Shown: positions 5,729-8,299 of the stretch, one piece after another
Numbering within the stretch: the first letter of the stretch is position 1
Layout of the letters: the number at the start of each line of letters is the position of its first letter
DNA from: Candidatus Peregrinibacteria bacterium
Lineage (GTDB): Bacteria > Patescibacteriota > Gracilibacteria > Peribacterales > Peribacteraceae
Assembly: GCA_016215715.1 (NCBI GenBank)
Contig: JACRIG010000078.1
Coordinates: 1-8,299, forward strand
Reading direction: 5' to 3'
DNA: 8,299 bases
The notes under the pieces: model-generated
The model's database searches: none
What the model was told of the DNA's origin: nothing
Seen by the model: the letters and a program-made list of their open reading frames with translations, nothing else
Program-made: the position numbers and the translations under genes

Positions 5729-6577
5729 TTACTTCTTCTTTTTCTTACTGATACGGCGGCGGACAATCAGATTCGAAGATTTGAGTCTCCTGCGGCGCGT
5801 CTTCACACCGAGGGCTTTCTTACCCCACGGGGTCTTCGGCGCCTTGAGACCGATCGAGGTGTGCCCTTCTCCTCCACCATGCGGGTGATCGACCGGGTTC
5901 ATCGCAGTACCGAGCACCTGCGGCTTCCGGCCCATCCAGCGCATACGTCCGGCCTTGCCGATGGTGATGAGGTTGTGATCAGGATTGCTGACGATGCCGA
6001 TGGTCGCGCGGCACTCTTTGCGGACCTTGCGCATTTCGGAGCTCGGCAGTTCGATGAGTGCATGGTCGCCATCGAAGCCGACGAGTGTCGCCGAGGTTCC
6101 GGCGGAGCGCACAATCTGTCCGCCGCGTCCGGCCTGCATTTCGACGTTGAAAACTTTGTAGCCGACCGGGATGTGCTGGAGCTGCATGCGGTTGCCGGTC
6201 TTCACTTTTGTGCGCATACCGCTCACGATCTGGTCTCCCGGTTTCAGGCCCTGCGGAGCCAAAACGTAACGCTTCTCGCCGTCGGTGTACTGAATGAGGG
6301 CAATACGCGCGGAGCGGTTGGGGTCGTACTCGATCCCGACGACGACGGCCGGAATTCCTTCCTTATCACTCTGGCGGAAATCAACATCACGGAAGAGTCG
6401 CTTGTGTCCCCCGCCGCGGTGACGCACCGACACCTGCCCCTTATTGTCGCGGCCCGACACCCGCTGCTTTCCGTGCACGAGTGATTTCTCGGGCGTGAAT
6501 TTCGTCACTTCCGAGAAGTCCGCGAGCGTCATCTGGCGCCGCGCGGGAGTCGTTGGTTTGAGCGGACGAACGGGCAT
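5729..6577 (-). CDS. rplB: 50S ribosomal protein L2 (uL2)
   Basis: L2 contacts 23S rRNA near the peptidyl transferase centre and is needed for subunit association. The 282-aa product is the usual family length. The N-terminal region includes GRDNKGQVSVRHRGGGHKR and the OB/SH3-like core follows. The diagnostic DHPHGGGEGH segment, with the conserved histidine, is at about residues 230-239. The C-terminus is strongly basic (TRRRRLKSSNLIVRRRISKKKKK). The start ATG is preceded by CCUUUUU, with no Shine-Dalgarno motif. Its stop codon abuts one copy of the long heptad-containing repeat, giving an unusually long 140-nt gap before it meets rpsS. Confidence 0.98.
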   Translation of the reverse strand: MPVRPLKPTTPARRQMTLADFSEVTKFTPEKSLVHGKQRVSGRDNKGQVSVRHRGGGHKRLFRDVDFRQSDKEGIPAVVVGIEYDPNRSARIALIQYTDGEKRYVLAPQGLKPGDQIVSGMRTKVKTGNRMQLQHIPVGYKVFNVEMQAGRGGQIVRSAGTSATLVGFDGDHALIELPSSEMRKVRKECRATIGIVSNPDHNLITIGKAGRMRWMGRKPQVLGTAMNPVDHPHGGGEGHTSIGLKAPKTPWGKKALGVKTRRRRLKSSNLIVRRRISKKKKK

Positions 6578-6598
6578 AAAAAGGAAGTAACGGGAGAG

Positions 6599-6895
6599 TT
6601 AGGATTTAAACTGAACGAGATCGAGCGCCTTGCTCTTGGCTGCCAGCGTCACGAGCATCTTCTTCCACGGCTTGCGCTTCACCATCACTTTGCCGGCTCC
6701 GATGAGACGCTTCTTGGGGCCGACGCGCATCACGCGCACACTCACCGCGTCGACATCGTAATATTTCTTCAGTGCATTCTTCACATCGATCTTCGTCGCC
6801 TCCGGAGCCACGCGCAGCGTGTAGGTACGCTGCTCTTTACCGAGCTCTGACTTCTCTGTCGTGACGGGGCCGAGGATGATGCGGGTGAGTTCCAT
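6599..6895 (-). CDS. rplW: 50S ribosomal protein L23 (uL23)
   Basis: L23 sits at the exit of the peptide tunnel, where it docks trigger factor and SRP. I place the start at the ATG at 6895-6893, giving 98 aa beginning MELTRIILGPVTTEKSE, which matches the normal L23 N-terminus (…PVVTEKS). An in-frame ATG at 6928 would add MRIARLYIFPP, but those codons lie on the hairpin repeat at 6911-6933 and resemble no L23 sequence. The core motifs are YTLRVAPEATKIDVKNALKK and, near the end, the basic segment KVMVKRKPWKKMLV. The leader before the chosen ATG is a run of U then C, with no Shine-Dalgarno motif. The gene lies 44 nt after rplD and 21 nt before rplB. Confidence 0.94.
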   Translation of the reverse strand: MELTRIILGPVTTEKSELGKEQRTYTLRVAPEATKIDVKNALKKYYDVDAVSVRVMRVGPKKRLIGAGKVMVKRKPWKKMLVTLAAKSKALDLVQFKS

Positions 6896-6906
6896 GGGGG
6901 GAAAAA

Positions 6907-6933
6907 TGTAGAGACGTGCGATGCGCACGTCTC
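6907..6933. repeat. Hairpin repeat GAGACG family, rplD-rplW gap
   Basis: Identical to 4010-4036: arms at 6911-6920 and 6924-6933 with a 3-nt loop. It lies 6 nt after the rplD stop and 15 nt before the chosen rplW ATG. An in-frame ATG inside the hairpin could be taken wrongly as the rplW start. Confidence 0.92.
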
Positions 6934-6939
6934 AGTAGA

Positions 6940-7686
6940 TTATTTTGGGGAAGAGGAAACTTTCTTTTTCGCAGCAGCTTTCTTCGTCTTCTTGTGCTTC
7001 GGCATCCTGATTTCTTTCACATCCTTCACCGACGGTTCTTTCGGTCCCCTTGGTCCCTTTTGCCCAAATATTCCTTCTGCAACGTCGATCGCACTTTTAA
7101 GGAAAATCACGTGCTTCGACCCGAGAATATCTTCAGGGTTCAGGTAGCGCGCGTCGAGTGTCGTCACGCGCGGAATGTTGCGTGCGGAGAGCGTGATGCC
7201 CTGCATCTTCGAAGGAAGGACGATGACGATGCGGCGTCCCATTTCGACCGGCAGTTTTTTCAGGAGGATGGTGAGCGTTTTGGTCTTGATCGTTTCCGGA
7301 TAATTTTCGAGAATGAGAATTGCGTCCTTGCCGGCCTGCAGACTCAGACACGAACGGATGGCTGCATGACGCATCTGCTGCGGCATATTTTTCACGTAGT
7401 TTTTATCATTGCGCGGACCGAATGTCTTTCCCCCGCCACGGAGGAGCGGACTGCGGATCGGGCCGCGACGCGCTTGTCCCGTTCCTTTCTGTGCGTACAC
7501 TTTGCGTGTCGATCCCTGCACTTCACCGCGCGTCTTCACGTGCGCCGCACTCTGGCGGCGGTTGCTCTGCTGGAGCACGAGCAGCTGGTGCATCAGTCCC
7601 CAATTGATGGGTGAGGCAAACAGGGTCTCCGGGAGCGCGAGTGTTCCCTTCGATTCGCCGGTGGCAGTGAAAACTTTTGCGGGCAT
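6940..7686 (-). CDS. rplD: 50S ribosomal protein L4 (uL4) with C-terminal tail
   Basis: L4 is an assembly-initiating 50S protein whose extended loop lines the polypeptide exit tunnel. The 248-aa product has the globular core at residues 1-50 and about 92-207, with the Arg/Gly-rich tunnel loop at about 51-91 (VYAQKGTGQARRGPIRSP, LLRGGGKTFGP). Typical L4 is about 205 aa; residues 208-248 are an extra basic tail (KGPRG, then KKTKKAAAKKK). Part of that tail (7042-7060) is a DNA repeat also found in rpsQ. In some bacteria L4 represses its own S10 operon, but the leader that would show this is not in the window. The gene starts 2 nt after rplC, and no Shine-Dalgarno tract precedes the ATG. Confidence 0.97.
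   Translation of the reverse strand: MPAKVFTATGESKGTLALPETLFASPINWGLMHQLLVLQQSNRRQSAAHVKTRGEVQGSTRKVYAQKGTGQARRGPIRSPLLRGGGKTFGPRNDKNYVKNMPQQMRHAAIRSCLSLQAGKDAILILENYPETIKTKTLTILLKKLPVEMGRRIVIVLPSKMQGITLSARNIPRVTTLDARYLNPEDILGSKHVIFLKSAIDVAEGIFGQKGPRGPKEPSVKDVKEIRMPKHKKTKKAAAKKKVSSSPK
7042..7060. repeat. 19-nt repeat in rplD tail
   Basis: Same 19 nt as 2904-2922, but read in another frame: AAG GGA CCA AGG GGA CCG, giving KGPRGP at the start of the L4 tail. Confidence 0.88.
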
Positions 7687-7688
7687 GA

Positions 7689-8299
7689 TTATTTCTTAGC
7701 AGGGGTATCTTCGAGGGTGACGTACACAGCGCCGCCGTTCGGTCCGGGGACCGGTCCGCTCACGGCCAAAATGCCTTTGGAGGCATCCGAGACGAGAACG
7801 GCGCGGTGTTTGATAGTGATGTGATCCAGCCCCATGTGTCCGGCCATCGCTCTTCCTTTAAAGATGCGTCCCGGATCCGTACGCATTCCGATGGATCCCG
7901 GCTCGCGCTTGAAGTGCGAGCCATGGGACATCGGACCTCCGGCAAAGTGGAAGCGGCGCACAACACCCTGAAAACCCTTTCCTTTGCTGATTCCGGCAAT
8001 TGTGACCATACTCTCAGCCGGCATCACTTCGACGCTCAGCTTCTTCCCGGCCTCCATTCCATCGAGCGAATCGACAGCCCACTCCTTCTGTATTGCGTAT
8101 CGTGTGTTGGTCTTCCCCTTCCGTGACTTCCATTCCTTCGGCTCAATGCCGAGAACCACGGCATTATAACCATCCTTCTCTGTCGTCTTCGTGCGGACAA
8201 TTGTATTGGGTTCCACCTCCAGATACGTCACGGCGACGGCCTCTCCCGTGGGGAGAAACTGGCGGGACATACCGACTTTGCGGGCGATAAGGCCAACAG
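7689..8299 (-). CDS. rplC: 50S ribosomal protein L3 (uL3), 5' end beyond window
   Basis: L3 binds the 3' domain of 23S rRNA early in 50S assembly, and its loop reaches toward the peptidyl transferase centre. The reading frame stays open to the right edge. The ATG at 8270 is probably an internal methionine, because the nine codons before it encode VGLIARKVG, which matches the usual L3 N-terminus (M-IGL-GKKVGMTR). The true start is therefore outside the window. Recognisable segments are SKGKGFQGVVRRFHF, GSIGMRTDPGRIFKG and MAGHMGLDHITI. The glutamine methylated in E. coli L3 (GSIGQ) is methionine here, a substitution also expected in other lineages. It is the first gene seen in this operon and lies 2 nt before rplD. 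Its identity is near certain; only the start is unseen. Confidence 0.97.
   Translation of the reverse strand, partial: VGLIARKVGMSRQFLPTGEAVAVTYLEVEPNTIVRTKTTEKDGYNAVVLGIEPKEWKSRKGKTNTRYAIQKEWAVDSLDGMEAGKKLSVEVMPAESMVTIAGISKGKGFQGVVRRFHFAGGPMSHGSHFKREPGSIGMRTDPGRIFKGRAMAGHMGLDHITIKHRAVLVSDASKGILAVSGPVPGPNGGAVYVTLEDTPAKK

Noticed and set aside
6896..6933. Intrinsic terminator or attenuator before rplW
   Set aside because: The U5 run comes four bases after the stem and is followed by C6; the twin hairpin before rplP has no U-run, so termination is unlikely.
6916..7614. 232-codon plus-strand frame opposite rplD
   Set aside because: Shadow of rplD; it begins within the hairpin repeat and has no recognisable domain.
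8268..8270. ATG as the true rplC start
   Set aside because: The upstream in-frame codons encode VGLIARKVG, the conserved L3 N-terminus.

Overview
The window holds one long bacterial ribosomal-protein operon, transcribed entirely on the minus strand (right to left). It covers the joined S10 and spc clusters in the classical order: rplC (5' end cut by the right edge), rplD, rplW, rplB, rpsS, rplV, rpsC, rplP, rpmC, rpsQ, rplN, rplX, rplE, rpsN, rpsH, rplF. The next expected gene, rplR (L18), is not seen; its start would lie at or beyond the left edge. No plus-strand gene is supported. No gap exceeds 300 bases. No promoter or terminator is convincing, so the window looks like the interior of a long transcript.

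The organism is a bacterium of moderately high GC (by eye). TGA is used as a stop (rplF, rplN, rpsQ), which argues against the UGA-glycine lineages. S14 is of the zinc-binding type. None of the 15 start codons inside the window has a Shine-Dalgarno-like purine tract; their mRNA leaders are mostly U/C- or A/U-rich. Several proteins (L4, S19, L22, L29, S17, L24) carry low-complexity C-terminal tails absent from typical homologues. These traits and the repeat content suggest an uncultivated lineage, perhaps a Patescibacteria/Peribacteria-like bacterium, but that placement is a low-confidence inference.

Right part (4.7-8.3 kb): rplC to rplV encode 50S and 30S assembly proteins, including L2 (peptidyl transferase region) and L4/L22 (exit tunnel). 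Middle (2.5-4.7 kb): rpsC to rplN; rpmC/rpsQ, rpsQ/rplN and rplN/rplX overlap by 4 nt (ATGA), so translation is probably coupled. Left part (0.1-2.5 kb): rplX to rplF.

The unexpected content is a set of DNA repeats inside this conserved operon. (1) A block of heptads (GGACAGN and GAAGTCC) around a unique core is 93 bp identical just after the stop codons of rplF and rplB, and the same heptads form part of the L22 tail. (2) Three hairpins of one family (arms beginning GAGACG) sit 6-8 nt after one stop codon and 14-17 nt before the next start; a fourth hairpin of different sequence sits at the same kind of position. (3) A 19-nt repeat is read in two different frames in the tails of S17 and L4. 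(4) Further short repeats lie in the L24 and L29 tails. Together these suggest that mobile or expanding intergenic repeats have colonised stop-codon-proximal sites and been converted into protein tails. No new enzyme system, CRISPR array or mobile-element gene is present.
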